Positions 1-7,687 of a stretch of DNA of 33,140 nucleotides are shown piece after piece. This stretch comes from an uncultured Desulfobacterales bacterium. GTDB taxonomy: Bacteria > Desulfobacterota > Desulfobacteria > Desulfobacterales > SpSt-501. How positions within the stretch are numbered: position 1 is the first letter of the stretch; each line of letters starts with the position of its first letter. The position numbers and the translations under genes are program-made. The notes below the pieces were generated by a model that was not told where the DNA came from, made no database searches, and was given only the letters and a program-made list of their open reading frames with translations. Location of the stretch: positions 1-33,140 of the forward strand of contig CALIUY010000020.1 in NCBI GenBank assembly GCA_938048455.1. The letters run 5' to 3'.

Positions 1-78
1 TGGCGTCCCCAAGGGGATTTGAACCCCTGTTGCCGGCGTGAAAGGCCGGTGTCCTGGACCTGGCTAGACGATGGGGAC
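1..78 (-). tRNA. tRNA-Glu (anticodon TTC)
   Basis: The reverse complement folds as a complete cloverleaf: acceptor GTCCCCA pairs with TGGGGAC, a G discriminator is followed by an encoded CCA, the T arm contains GGTTCAAATCC, and the anticodon loop CTTTCAC reads TTC. The gene ends exactly at the window edge with its CCA (plus-strand TGG at 1-3). It lies 21 bp downstream of tRNA-Lys and is probably cotranscribed with it. Confidence 0.95.
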
Positions 79-99
79 GGAACCTGCGACCCGGTAGCC

Positions 100-175
100 T
101 GGTGGGCCGTGCTGGACTCGAACCAGCGACTCTCTGCTTAAAAGGCAGATACTCTACCGCCTGAGTTAACGGCCC
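100..175 (-). tRNA. tRNA-Lys (anticodon TTT)
   Basis: The reverse complement begins GGGCCGT, pairs with ACGGCCC at the 3' end, has discriminator A and an encoded CCA, and carries anticodon loop CTTTTAA (TTT, lysine). D arm and T arm (GGTTCGAGTCC) are normal. It is the first gene of a two-tRNA unit with tRNA-Glu and sits directly behind a strong promoter at 196-224. Confidence 0.95.
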
Positions 176-195
176 CGTAGCGAAGAAATCGGCTT

Positions 196-224
196 TTTAT
201 AGGGGTGGGCCTCGCCTTTGTCAA
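196..224 (-). promoter_or_regulatory. sigma70 promoter of the tRNA-Lys/tRNA-Glu unit
   Basis: On the minus strand TTGACA (224-219) is followed by a 17-base spacer and TATAAA (201-196), nearly a consensus housekeeping promoter. Transcription would start near 189, about 14 bases before tRNA-Lys. It separates the tRNAs from the bio operon that ends at 251. Confidence 0.85.
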
Positions 225-250
225 CAGCAAATGACTCCGGAAACCAAGGA

Positions 251-1012
251 TCAGAAAACCTGAACGACGGCCGCCCAGACCAGCCCGGCGGCAAGGACCC
301 TTCGATCCTGCCGACAAACCCGCATCGGACGCGGAGTGCGCTCGTCGCAGTAGCAGCGCGCCTCCATGGCCAGGGCGAGCCTCTCGGCCCGCAGGACGGT
401 GCGCCGCAGGGCGCAAACGGCAAGAAAGAAAATCCGCCGCACGGGGTTGCGCCGTCGCTCCACGCCCCTCGCCGCCTGGGCTTCGCGCAGCGCCGTTACC
501 TCGGCGAAGACCAGCGGAACGAAGCGCACCATGAGGCCGAGCAAGGTCCCGATGCGCGCCGCCGGAACCCCGGGCAGCGGCCGAAGAAACCATTCGACCG
601 CCGCCTTGACCTCGGCCGCGGGCGTCGTGGCGACCAGCATCGCCCCCAAGAGAAAAACGAAAAGCAGCCGCAGGGCGACCTCCGCCCCCGAAATCAGCCC
701 CTCGCGGCTGAGGGGAAACCCGAAAAGCCGAACATACGTCTCGCCCTCGATCGACAGCGCCCGGGCGGAGAAGACGAGCAAAAGCAGGACGCCGAAGGCA
801 AGGCTCGGTCTCCCCTCCAGGCCGCGTAAAGCGCCGTCCCTCCAGCCAAGCACGATCCCGGGAAGACCGAAAAGGAACAGCGCGCGAAGCCCAAGCGGAA
901 TGACGGCGATCGACCAGCCGGCCAGCAGGACAAGTTTCACCCGCGGATCAAGAAGCCGAAGCCTCGTCCCCACACGGGGCGCAGGCCGCTCGGCACCGCT
1001 CACGATAGCCAT
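251..1012 (-). CDS. bioN: Energy-coupling factor transmembrane protein EcfT/BioN
   Basis: This 253-residue membrane protein of the EcfT/CbiQ family is the transmembrane coupling subunit of an ECF vitamin transporter. It has hydrophobic segments around residues 25-55, 72-85, 112-130, 155-172 and 237-252. The cytoplasmic coupling helices normally carry two Ala-Arg-Gly motifs: the first is intact (ARG, residues 181-183) and the second reads ARC (218-220). The ATG at 1012 was chosen because it overlaps the end of the ATPase gene by 13 bases, giving translational coupling; an upstream extension in this frame only shadows the ATPase gene. As the last gene after birA, bioY and the ATPase gene, it is most likely the T subunit of a biotin transporter. 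Confidence 0.88.
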   Translation of the reverse strand: MAIVSGAERPAPRVGTRLRLLDPRVKLVLLAGWSIAVIPLGLRALFLFGLPGIVLGWRDGALRGLEGRPSLAFGVLLLLVFSARALSIEGETYVRLFGFPLSREGLISGAEVALRLLFVFLLGAMLVATTPAAEVKAAVEWFLRPLPGVPAARIGTLLGLMVRFVPLVFAEVTALREAQAARGVERRRNPVRRIFFLAVCALRRTVLRAERLALAMEARCYCDERTPRPMRVCRQDRRVLAAGLVWAAVVQVF

Positions 1013-1752
1013 GTGAGCCCCCCGATGCCTCGGCCGTCGGTCGCCGGCCGTCTTACGCCGCACGCCTCGGCGGAGGCGAGCGTCTCCCCCGGATTTCCTT
1101 CGCGGAGGATTCTTCCGTTCTTCATCAGCACCAGGCGGTCGGCGTGGGCGAGCACCTTGTCGAGATCGTGCGTGGTCACGATCACCGTGCGCCCCTGACG
1201 GTGAAGCGTGACGAGGGCCGCGAGCACCCCGCGCACGCCGGGGTAATCGAGGCTGGCGAAGGGCTCGTCGCCGACCACGACTCGAGGCTCCATGGCCAGC
1301 ACGCCGGCAAGCGTCAGCCTTCGTTTTTCGCCGCCGGAGAGCAGATGCGAGCGGCGGTCGGCGAGAGGGGCAAGGCCGGTCTGCGCGAGCGCGGCGTGGA
1401 CGCGCCGTTCGATCTCCGGCCGCGGAAGCCCCAGGTTTTCGGGCCCGAAGGCCACGTCCTCCCAAACGGTTTCGCCCACAATCTGGCTTTCCGCATCCTG
1501 GAAAAGCATGCCCACCAGCCGCCGCGCCCGCAGCGGTTCCCGTGCCGCATCGACGCCGCAAACGCGCACCCGCCCCGAAGTCGGCCGGAGCAGGCCGTTC
1601 AGGTGGCGGAGCAGCGTCGTCTTTCCCGAGCCGTTTTCGCCCGCGATGACGACGAATTCCCCCTCCGCCACGGTGAGCGAAACCTCGCGCAGGGCCCAGG
1701 TCCCGTCTGCGAAGCGGTGGCTCAGGCGATCGATTTCGATCGCGGCGGACAT
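1000..1752 (-). CDS. bioM: ECF transporter ATP-binding protein (BioM/EcfA)
   Basis: This 250-residue ABC ATPase energises biotin uptake with EcfT and the substrate-binding protein BioY. Walker A is GENGSGKT (residues 38-45), the Q-loop region is FQDAESQ (84-90), the signature is LSGGEKRR (138-145), Walker B ends VVVGDEP (158-164) and the H-loop histidine is 195. Length and motif spacing match CbiO/EcfA proteins. Only one ATPase gene is present, so the protein probably works as a homodimer, as in BioMNY systems. It starts 10 bp after bioY and its 3' end overlaps bioN. Confidence 0.9.
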   Translation of the reverse strand: MSAAIEIDRLSHRFADGTWALREVSLTVAEGEFVVIAGENGSGKTTLLRHLNGLLRPTSGRVRVCGVDAAREPLRARRLVGMLFQDAESQIVGETVWEDVAFGPENLGLPRPEIERRVHAALAQTGLAPLADRRSHLLSGGEKRRLTLAGVLAMEPRVVVGDEPFASLDYPGVRGVLAALVTLHRQGRTVIVTTHDLDKVLAHADRLVLMKNGRILREGNPGETLASAEACGVRRPATDGRGIGGLTWLS

Positions 1753-1762
1753 CGGCCCGCGT

Positions 1763-2344
1763 TCAGGAACCGGCAGGGACGGCCGCTTCGCGTTGCAGCA
1801 ACGGGCGGATCGAGCGCGCGGCGAGCGCCGCCGCCGCGATCTTCAGGCCGTCCCCCGGCAGAAAGGGCAGCATCCCCGCGGCGATCGCCTTGGAGAGGCT
1901 CATGCCGGTCACCATCTTGAGCCAGCTCACCCCGCAGAGGTAGAGCAGAAGCGATCCCAGAACGAGCGCGGCGACGTCACGCCACAGCCGCGGCGGGCGG
2001 CCCTCGACGATCTTGCCCACAAGAAAGACGACCGGGAGGTAGCCCAGGAGGAATCCGCCCGTCGGTCCGGCGAAGCGGGCGAGCCCGCCCGTTCCACCGG
2101 CGAACACCGGAAGGCCGACCGCACCGGCAAGAAGGTAGATCCCGACCGCGATCAGCCCCCAGCGGCTGCCGAGAAGAATTCCGGCCAGCAGGACGAAGAA
2201 GTTCTGCAGCACGATCGGCACCGGCCCGATCGGAACGGCGATGTAGGCGCCGACCGCCGTGAGCGCGGCAAAGAGAGCCGCCAAGACCATGGGGCGCAGG
2301 GAGGCCGCCTGGACCGCCGTCGTCGTCGATTTCGACTCCTCCAT
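1763..2344 (-). CDS. bioY: Biotin transporter substrate-binding subunit BioY
   Basis: BioY is the integral-membrane, biotin-binding S component of ECF transporters. The 193-residue protein has about six membrane segments and the family's conserved run around residues 38-100 (VPIGPVPIVLQNFFVLLAG, GLPVFAGGTGG, GPTGGFLLGY). It is cotranscribed between birA (24 bp upstream) and the ATPase gene (10 bp downstream). With BioM and BioN it forms a complete importer. No biotin synthesis gene is seen in the window, so this locus serves uptake and use rather than synthesis. Confidence 0.95.
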   Translation of the reverse strand: MEESKSTTTAVQAASLRPMVLAALFAALTAVGAYIAVPIGPVPIVLQNFFVLLAGILLGSRWGLIAVGIYLLAGAVGLPVFAGGTGGLARFAGPTGGFLLGYLPVVFLVGKIVEGRPPRLWRDVAALVLGSLLLYLCGVSWLKMVTGMSLSKAIAAGMLPFLPGDGLKIAAAALAARSIRPLLQREAAVPAGS

Positions 2345-2368
2345 CGTTTGCTCCTTTCCCTTTCCGAT

Positions 2369-3286
2369 TCAGAGGAAACAGTCACCGTGCAAAACCGTGC
2401 GCATCCTCCCGTCCGGCTCTTCCACGAGCAGCGCCCCGAAGGGGTCGATGTCCCGCGCGATCCCCCGGATTTCCTCTTTTCCGGTCGCTACACGCACGTT
2501 TTGGTTCAGCGTGACCGTATGCTTCTTCCAGCGCGCGATGATCCCCTCCCAAGGGGCGGCGTCCGCTTCCCTTTCGAGGTCGTCGAGCAGCCGCGCGAGG
2601 ATCTCGTTGCGGGAAATCCTTCTTCCCAGAAGCTGCGAGAGCGAAACCGCGGGCGGCCGAATCCGGGGCGGCTCGTGGTTCACATTCAGCCCGATGCCCA
2701 CGTTCACGAAGGCCGTTTCTTCCCCCTCGGCTTCCATCTCGGAGAGCAGCCCGCAGAGTTTCCGCCCCGCCACCAAAATGTCGTTCGGCCACTTGACGCC
2801 GGCCGCGATGCCGAAGTCGCGCCGCAGCAACGTGACCAGCGTGAGGGAGACGAGAAAGTTGACCCGCGGACTGAAGAGGACCGGTATCCGCGGCCGCAGG
2901 ACGATCGTGACGTAGAGCCCCCCCTCGGGCGAAACCCAGGGCCGACGCAGCCGGCCGCGGCCCGCGGTCTGCCGCTCGGCGACCACGGCGGTGAAGGCCG
3001 GGCAGCCCTGCCGGGCGAGATCGCGCGCCACGTCCATGGTCGATCCGACCTCATCGCGGTAGACGATCCGCTCTTCGCGGCCGGGAAACTCCCAGGGAAA
3101 GGGGCGATCGGGGCTCGAAAGAAGCCGGTAGCCGCGCGGGCCGGCCTCGATTTGGTAGCCCAGCGCGATCAGGCGCTGGATGTGTTTCCAGACGGCGACC
3201 CGCGAAGCCCCCAGCCGCTCGCAGAGATGAGCGCCGGACACCGGAAGCTCGTTTTGACGCAGAATGCTCAGGATCGCGGACTTCAT
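2369..3286 (-). CDS. birA: Bifunctional biotin-[acetyl-CoA-carboxylase] ligase/biotin operon repressor BirA
   Basis: BirA activates biotin to biotinyl-AMP, attaches it to carboxylase carrier proteins and, as the biotinyl-AMP complex, represses biotin genes. The 305-residue protein has an N-terminal winged helix (about residues 1-60, with SRVAVWKHIQRL as recognition helix), the biotinyl-AMP loop GRGRLRRPW (109-117), the catalytic KWPND (165-169), a K176 region GRKLCGLL and a C-terminal SH3-like domain. The DNA-binding domain makes it the repressor type. A matching operator lies a few bases upstream of its own start, so it probably autoregulates the whole birA-bioYMN operon. An SD sequence is not obvious. 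Confidence 0.95.
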   Translation of the reverse strand: MKSAILSILRQNELPVSGAHLCERLGASRVAVWKHIQRLIALGYQIEAGPRGYRLLSSPDRPFPWEFPGREERIVYRDEVGSTMDVARDLARQGCPAFTAVVAERQTAGRGRLRRPWVSPEGGLYVTIVLRPRIPVLFSPRVNFLVSLTLVTLLRRDFGIAAGVKWPNDILVAGRKLCGLLSEMEAEGEETAFVNVGIGLNVNHEPPRIRPPAVSLSQLLGRRISRNEILARLLDDLEREADAAPWEGIIARWKKHTVTLNQNVRVATGKEEIRGIARDIDPFGALLVEEPDGRMRTVLHGDCFL

Positions 3287-3291
3287 CTTTG

Positions 3292-3319
3292 GTTAACCTT
3301 AATCGACATTATGGTTAAC
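3292..3319 (-). promoter_or_regulatory. BirA operator of the birA-bioYMN operon
   Basis: GTTAACC (3292-3298, plus strand) and GGTTAAC (3313-3319) form a perfect inverted repeat with a 14-base spacer. This is the architecture of bacterial biotin operators (TTnACC-N14/15-GGTnAA class). It ends 5 bp upstream of the birA start codon. A TTGACA on the minus strand at 3340-3335 could be the -35 element, in which case the operator covers the -10 and start site. No consensus -10 at 17 bases is evident. Confidence 0.85.
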
Positions 3320-3412
3320 GGAAAGGGCCATCGATGTCAACAAAGCCGCTGACGCGGGAATGGCGATAGCCGGCGAAGGGCGCGGGCGGCGACGGACGGC
3401 GGCGCGAAAAGC

Positions 3413-4834
3413 TCAGAGAGCGGCGAGAAGACGCTCGTGGAGGTTGTCAAAGCCGCCGTTGGACATGATCAGCACGACATCCCCCGGCCGCGCGAAGCCC
3501 ACGAGGTGCTCGAGGATTCCGTCGGTGTCGGCGAAGCGCACGGCCTCTTTCCCCTGCGCGCGAAGCTCGCGGGCCAGCCTCTCCGCGCTGAAGCGCTCGG
3601 CTTCCGGGACCTTCTCCGGCAGGGCGACGTCGCGCAGAAGGATGCAATCGGCCCTGTGGAAGGCCTGGGGGTAGATCTCCTGGAAGACGTTGCGCATGCT
3701 GGTGTTCGAGCGCGGCTCGAAGACGGCGACGATCCGCCTCCCCGGGTAGGCCTCGGCCACGGCGGCGATCGTCTCGCGCACGGCGGTCGGGTGGTGGGCG
3801 AAGTCGTCGATCACGAGCACACCGCGCTTTTCGCCGCGCACCTCCTGGCGGCGCTTGACCCCGCGGAAGCTCTCGAGCGCACCGCGGACGGCGGGCGGAT
3901 CGATCCCCAGGCTCTCGGCGAGCGCGATCGCGGCCAGGGCGTTCAAGAGGTTGTGCCGTCCGATCAGCCGCGTGCGGAAACGACCGTAGCGGGACTTCCC
4001 CTTGAGGATCTCGAAACGGCGGAAGCCGTCTTGGGGAGGAAGGATTTCCATCCGCCACTCGGAACCGGGCCTCGTGCCGTAGCGCGATACCGCGGCGGGG
4101 GTGGCGCCCAGCAGCCGCTCCATGGCGGGCTCGCCGTCCCAGGCGAAAAGCCTGCAGTCGGGGGAGAGCCGCTCGAGGAGCCGGCCGAAGGCGCACTCGA
4201 CCGCGGCCAGGTCGCGGTAGATGTCGGCGTGGTCGAATTCGAGGCTCGTCCAGATGAGCCGCGCCGGCTCGTAGTGCAGGAACTTCGGACCCTTGTCGAA
4301 GAAGGCCGTATCGTACTCGTCGCCTTCGAGCACGATCTCCCCTCCCCCGCCCAAGCGGTAGTTGGCGGCGAAGTCGATGAGGATGCCCCCGATCAAAAAG
4401 GAAGGGTCCCGCCCCGCCGTATGGAGGATCCAGGCGCAAAGCGCCGCGGTCGTGGTCTTGCCGTGGGTGCCGACCACGACGAGCGCCCGCTTGCCGCGGG
4501 CGGCGAAGTGGTTCACCGCCTGAGGAAGCGAGCAAAAAGGAATGCCGCGGCGGGCGCACTCGACGGCCTCGGGGTTTTCGGCCGTGACCGCGTTGCCGAT
4601 GACCACAAGATCGGGAGCCGGATCGAGGTGTTCGGGGCGGAAGCCTTCGAGGACGGGAATGCCGCGCGCGGCGAGAAAACCGCTCATCGGGGGATAGATC
4701 TTGCGATCCGAGCCGCGCACATCGCAGCCGCGATCGTGCAACAGGCAGGCGAGCGCTCCCATGGCGGTCCCGCCGACGGCGATCAGGTGAACGCGGCGGA
4801 CGTCCTGCGGGATGCGGTTCAGACGGAGATCCAT
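3413..4834 (-). CDS. mpl: UDP-N-acetylmuramate:L-alanyl-gamma-D-glutamyl-meso-diaminopimelate ligase
   Basis: Mpl is the cytoplasmic Mur-ligase that rejoins recycled murein tripeptide to UDP-MurNAc using ATP. The 473-residue protein shows the UDP-binding GGTAMGALA (residues 21-29), ATP-binding GTHGKTTT (122-129), EGDEYDTAFFDK (170-181), the RHNLLNALAA helix and the C-terminal DDFAHHPTAV and FEPRSNTSMR motifs. EGDEYDTAFFDK and the FEPRSNTSMR-like end distinguish Mpl from MurC. The ATG at 4834 was chosen because the sequence upstream in this frame is not Mpl-like and would run into hemL; the SD is weak. It follows hemL by 34 bp and is probably cotranscribed. It implies a diderm meso-DAP wall. 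Confidence 0.93.
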   Translation of the reverse strand: MDLRLNRIPQDVRRVHLIAVGGTAMGALACLLHDRGCDVRGSDRKIYPPMSGFLAARGIPVLEGFRPEHLDPAPDLVVIGNAVTAENPEAVECARRGIPFCSLPQAVNHFAARGKRALVVVGTHGKTTTAALCAWILHTAGRDPSFLIGGILIDFAANYRLGGGGEIVLEGDEYDTAFFDKGPKFLHYEPARLIWTSLEFDHADIYRDLAAVECAFGRLLERLSPDCRLFAWDGEPAMERLLGATPAAVSRYGTRPGSEWRMEILPPQDGFRRFEILKGKSRYGRFRTRLIGRHNLLNALAAIALAESLGIDPPAVRGALESFRGVKRRQEVRGEKRGVLVIDDFAHHPTAVRETIAAVAEAYPGRRIVAVFEPRSNTSMRNVFQEIYPQAFHRADCILLRDVALPEKVPEAERFSAERLARELRAQGKEAVRFADTDGILEHLVGFARPGDVVLIMSNGGFDNLHERLLAAL

Positions 4835-4868
4835 CACTGATCGGGACGCCTGCGCGCCTGCCCTCGTT

Positions 4869-6161
4869 TCACGCGGCGATCTCCCGGAAGACTTTGGCCG
4901 CAGCCGCGATCGTGCGCTCGATCTCCTCGCGGCCGTGCGCGCTCGAGACGAAGAGCGCCTCGAACTGCGAGGGGGCGAGATAGACGCCCTCGCGGCGCAT
5001 GCCCTGGTAGAAGCGCGCATAACGGCCGAGATCGCTTTGCTTCGCCGCCTCGAAGTCGCCGACCGGGCCGGGGTGGAAGAAAAGCCCGATCATCGAACCC
5101 ACGTGATCGACGCTGACGGCGACGCCCGCCGCCTCCGCGGCTTTCTTCAGCCCGGTGCAGAGCTTGGCGCTCTTCTTTTCGAGCCGCTCGTAAAAGCCCT
5201 TTTTCCGCAGCTGCTTCAAGGTCGCGATTCCGGCCGCCATGGCAAGCGGGTTCCCCGACAGGGTCCCCGCCTGGTAAACCGGCCCTTCGGGGGCGATGTG
5301 GGACATGATCTTCTTCTTGCCGCCGTAAGCACCGACCGGGAGCCCCCCGCCGATGATCTTGCCGAAACAGCTGAGGTCGGGGCGGATCCCGTAGCGGGCC
5401 TGCGCGCCCCCGTAGGCGACACGAAAGCCGGTCATGACCTCGTCGAAAATGAGGATCGTCCCGTGCCGAGCGGTCTGCCGGCGCAGGGTCTCCAGAAAGC
5501 CGGGCCGCGGGGGCACAAGCCCCATGTTGCCGGCCACGGGCTCGACGATCACGCAGGCCACCTCGCTCCCCCGCTCGCCCATGAGCGCTTCGAAGGCGGC
5601 CGTGTCGTTGTACGGAAGCGAAAGGGTATGCCGGGCCGTCGGGGCGGGAACGCCGGGGCTGCCGGGGATGCCGAGGGTCGCCACCCCGGATCCCGCGGCG
5701 ACGAGCAGCGTGTCGGCATGGCCGTGGTAGCAGCCGTCGAACTTGACGACCAGCTCGCGGCCGGTCACCCCCCGGGCGAGCCGGATCGCGCTCATCGCCG
5801 CCTCGGTCCCGGAATTCACCATGCGCACCATCTCGACCGTGGGCACGGCCTCGATCACCCTCTCGGCCAGTTCGATCTCGAGATCGGTCGGCGCCCCGAA
5901 GCTCGTGCCCCGCTCGAGCACCCCGGAGATCGCCTTGACGACCGCGGGGTGCCGGTGGCCGAGAATCATCGGGCCCCAGGAGCCCACGTAGTCGATGTAG
6001 CGGTTTCCGTCCGCATCCTCGATCCAGGCACCCTCGGCACGGCGGATGAAGAGCGGCTCGGCCCCGACCGACTTGCAGGCGCGTACCGGGCTGTTCACCC
6101 CGCCGGGGATCACGCGCACGGCGCGCTCGTAGAGGCGGCAGGATTGGACGGGCGGCTTCAT
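4869..6161 (-). CDS. hemL: Glutamate-1-semialdehyde 2,1-aminomutase
   Basis: HemL converts glutamate-1-semialdehyde to 5-aminolevulinate, the last step of the C5 route to haem and other tetrapyrroles. The 430-residue PLP enzyme has full family length. It carries GGVNSPVRA (20-28), MVNSGTEA (114-121), the DGCYHGH segment (142-148), FDEVMTGFR (239-247) and the PLP-binding lysine K268 in [18 protein letters not shown] good SD (AAGGAAGGA) precedes the ATG. It leads a probable hemL-mpl unit. Confidence 0.97.
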   Translation of the reverse strand: MKPPVQSCRLYERAVRVIPGGVNSPVRACKSVGAEPLFIRRAEGAWIEDADGNRYIDYVGSWGPMILGHRHPAVVKAISGVLERGTSFGAPTDLEIELAERVIEAVPTVEMVRMVNSGTEAAMSAIRLARGVTGRELVVKFDGCYHGHADTLLVAAGSGVATLGIPGSPGVPAPTARHTLSLPYNDTAAFEALMGERGSEVACVIVEPVAGNMGLVPPRPGFLETLRRQTARHGTILIFDEVMTGFRVAYGGAQARYGIRPDLSCFGKIIGGGLPVGAYGGKKKIMSHIAPEGPVYQAGTLSGNPLAMAAGIATLKQLRKKGFYERLEKKSAKLCTGLKKAAEAAGVAVSVDHVGSMIGLFFHPGPVGDFEAAKQSDLGRYARFYQGMRREGVYLAPSQFEALFVSSAHGREEIERTIAAAAKVFREIAA

Positions 6162-6281
6162 GGCAACGATCCTTCCTTGATCTTTTAAGCGTTAAGGCGG
6201 CGCGATTGCGCGGGGCAGGTTAGCAGAGGCCCCGAAGGGAATCAAGAAAAGGACGCATCGCGGAAGGCCGAAAAAAAAGAC

Positions 6282-6310
6282 TTGATTTCGCCGCCCCGGG
6301 TTAATAGAAA
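6282..6310 (+). promoter_or_regulatory. Probable promoter of tRNA-Val
   Basis: TTGATT (6282-6287), a 17-base spacer and TAGAAA (6305-6310) give a moderate sigma70 promoter. Transcription would start near 6317, about 17 bases before the tRNA. The 6162-6281 stretch otherwise holds only the divergent leader of hemL. Confidence 0.5.
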
Positions 6311-6333
6311 AGAAGCTCGGAATAAGAGGCCTC

Positions 6334-6408
6334 GGGCGCTTAGCTCAGCGGGAGAGCGCTACCCTCACACGGTAGAAGTCGCTGGTTCAAATCCAGCAGC
6401 GCCTACCA
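6334..6408 (+). tRNA. tRNA-Val (anticodon CAC)
   Basis: The sequence folds as a cloverleaf with acceptor GGGCGCT/AGCGCCT (the terminal pair is a G-U wobble), D arm TAGCTCAGCGGGAGAG, anticodon stem CTACC/GGTAG with loop CTCACAC (CAC, valine), T arm GGTTCAAATCC and an encoded CCA. It is a single-gene unit with its own promoter and terminator. Confidence 0.93.
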
Positions 6409-6415
6409 AGTAAAA

Positions 6416-6460
6416 TCAGGCGGTTGGGCGATGTCGGCCCAGCCGCCTGAACCGTTTTCT
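6416..6460 (+). terminator. Rho-independent terminator after tRNA-Val
   Basis: TCAGGCGGTTGGGC (6416-6429) pairs with GCCCAGCCGCCTGA (6437-6450) with one T/A-flanked junction and a 7-base loop, followed by accgttttct. The stem begins 8 bases after the tRNA CCA end. Confidence 0.8.
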
Positions 6461-6811
6461 TGGCTATATGTATAGTCAGCAGGCTAACACTCGAGCTGTG
6501 GCCAACGCCAGGTGGCCGGTTATTTTCTGAGGAACTCAATTTCCCCGTTTTGTAACCCCGGCTTCCCGTTTTTGCCGTTCCTCTTTCTCCAACCTTTTCG
6601 GCCGCAAAACGCCCATTCGGTCTTCAAGCCCGGAATCAGCGCTTTTAGACGAACCGCCCATGCGGCCTGGACGAAATGCACGTTTTTTGCTAATGGTTTG
6701 AAAGCTGAGAGTGAAGGCTGGCAGAACGCCGAAAGCCGTCGCGGCCGATCAGGGTTTCAGAAGGAAACACCGGCCACGCAAAACGCGCTTTGCGGCGCTT
6801 TTTTCTTGGCC
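6461..6811. other. Gene-poor stretch downstream of tRNA-Val
   Basis: About 350 bases with no convincing gene. Composition is less GC-rich than the neighbours, and open frames on both strands (plus-strand frame from 6512; a minus-strand frame ending near 6530) encode low-complexity or arginine/lysine-rich peptides without family features. Position directly behind a tRNA gene is typical of integration scars, but no integrase, att duplication or transposase remnant could be seen. A hairpin at 6777-6804 ends the stretch. Confidence 0.5.
6777..6804 (+). terminator. Terminator-like hairpin just before the MglA-like gene
   Basis: CGCAAA (6777-6782) and TTTGCG (6789-6794) form a stem, then GCGC and a run of six T. 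Flanking GGCC boxes (6772-6775 and 6808-6811) could extend pairing. It ends only 8 bases before the chosen ATG at 6812, where an SD would be expected, so it may attenuate or may mark an older transcript end. Whether it functions is not known. Confidence 0.4.
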
Positions 6812-7651
6812 ATGGCCTTCGTCAACCGCAAAACCCGCGAAATCCAGCTCAAGATCGTCTATGCCGGCCCGGCCCGTGCCGGGAAAAGCGCTTCGCTGGC
6901 ATGGATCCACCGCCGCTTTCCCGCAGCATTTTCAAGCCGCCTGGTGCGGGTGCGGGCGGGCGAAGGCCGAACCGTCTTCTTCGACTTTCTCGCCCTGGTC
7001 CTGCCCTTGCCGTCAGGCATGCGGCTGCACGTCCGCCTTTACACGCTGCCGGGCGATGAGCGCTTCGAAGAGGCGGCGAAGCTCGTCCTGCGCGGGGTGG
7101 ACGGGATCCTTTTCGTCGCCGACGCCTCGGCGATGCGCAAGACGAACATCCTGGCGCTCAGACGGATCGAGTCCATGCTTGCCGCGACGGGAAGAAATCT
7201 GCAGCGACTCCCGCTGGTCTTTCAATTCAACAAATATGATCTGCTCGCCTCCGGTTCGCTTTTGCTTCCCCCCGCGACGCTCGCCGCCGATCTGAACCGC
7301 ACCCTCCGCCGACCCTGCTGGGCGGCGAGCGCGGCCCAGGGCAAAAACCTGCTGGCCCCGTTCTGCAAGATCATCACCCTGTGCGCCGCCGCGCTGGAGG
7401 AGCAGGCGCGCAGGCGAATCCCCGATCTGCCGCTCGAAGGGTTCGCCGCCGCCGTCGCGGAGAGCCTGGAAGAGCGGTTTTCCGAGAAAAGCCCGCCACG
7501 GCGCAAGCCGCCGCGCGCCCCGACCGGCCAAGCTTTCTACCTGATCCCGATCGATCGCTTCGAGGAATTGCTCGCTCAGGTCCAAAGCGGCGTCAGCGCC
7601 CTCGAGCGCATCGCCGCCGTCCTGCGCCGCAAGGACCCGCGGCAACCCTGA
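6812..7651 (+). CDS. MglA-family small Ras-like GTPase with C-terminal extension
   Basis: MglA proteins are cytoplasmic GTPase switches that set cell polarity and motility in bacteria. This 279-residue protein has P-loop GPARAGKS (residues 19-26), R53 followed by VFFDFL as in MglA, the switch II segment LYTLPGDERF (76-85), KLVLRGVDGILFVAD (90-104) and the G4 motif NKYD (140-143). MglA normally has TVPGQ here, and the catalytic Gln82 is replaced by Asp82, while the intrinsic arginine equivalent R53 is kept. Typical MglA ends near 195 residues; this one adds about 80, including RIPDLPLEGFAAAVAESL. No MglB (Roadblock) partner is adjacent. The start has no clear SD and follows a hairpin; the upstream in-frame sequence does not look coding. 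Confidence 0.8.
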   Translation: MAFVNRKTREIQLKIVYAGPARAGKSASLAWIHRRFPAAFSSRLVRVRAGEGRTVFFDFLALVLPLPSGMRLHVRLYTLPGDERFEEAAKLVLRGVDGILFVADASAMRKTNILALRRIESMLAATGRNLQRLPLVFQFNKYDLLASGSLLLPPATLAADLNRTLRRPCWAASAAQGKNLLAPFCKIITLCAAALEEQARRRIPDLPLEGFAAAVAESLEERFSEKSPPRRKPPRAPTGQAFYLIPIDRFEELLAQVQSGVSALERIAAVLRRKDPRQP

Positions 7652-7687
7652 GCCGAAGCGAAGCACCAATGGCCGCTCCCTTGGGCT

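Noticed and set aside
1292-3352. Long plus-strand open frame of more than 600 codons over bioM, bioY and birA
   Set aside because: It is the antisense shadow of recognisable minus-strand genes in GC-rich DNA; its protein is arginine/proline-rich with no family motif.
6512-6811. N-terminal extension of the MglA-like protein in the same open frame
   Set aside because: The extra residues are low-complexity, lie in a less GC-rich stretch with a terminator-like hairpin, and MglA alignment begins just after the ATG at 6812.
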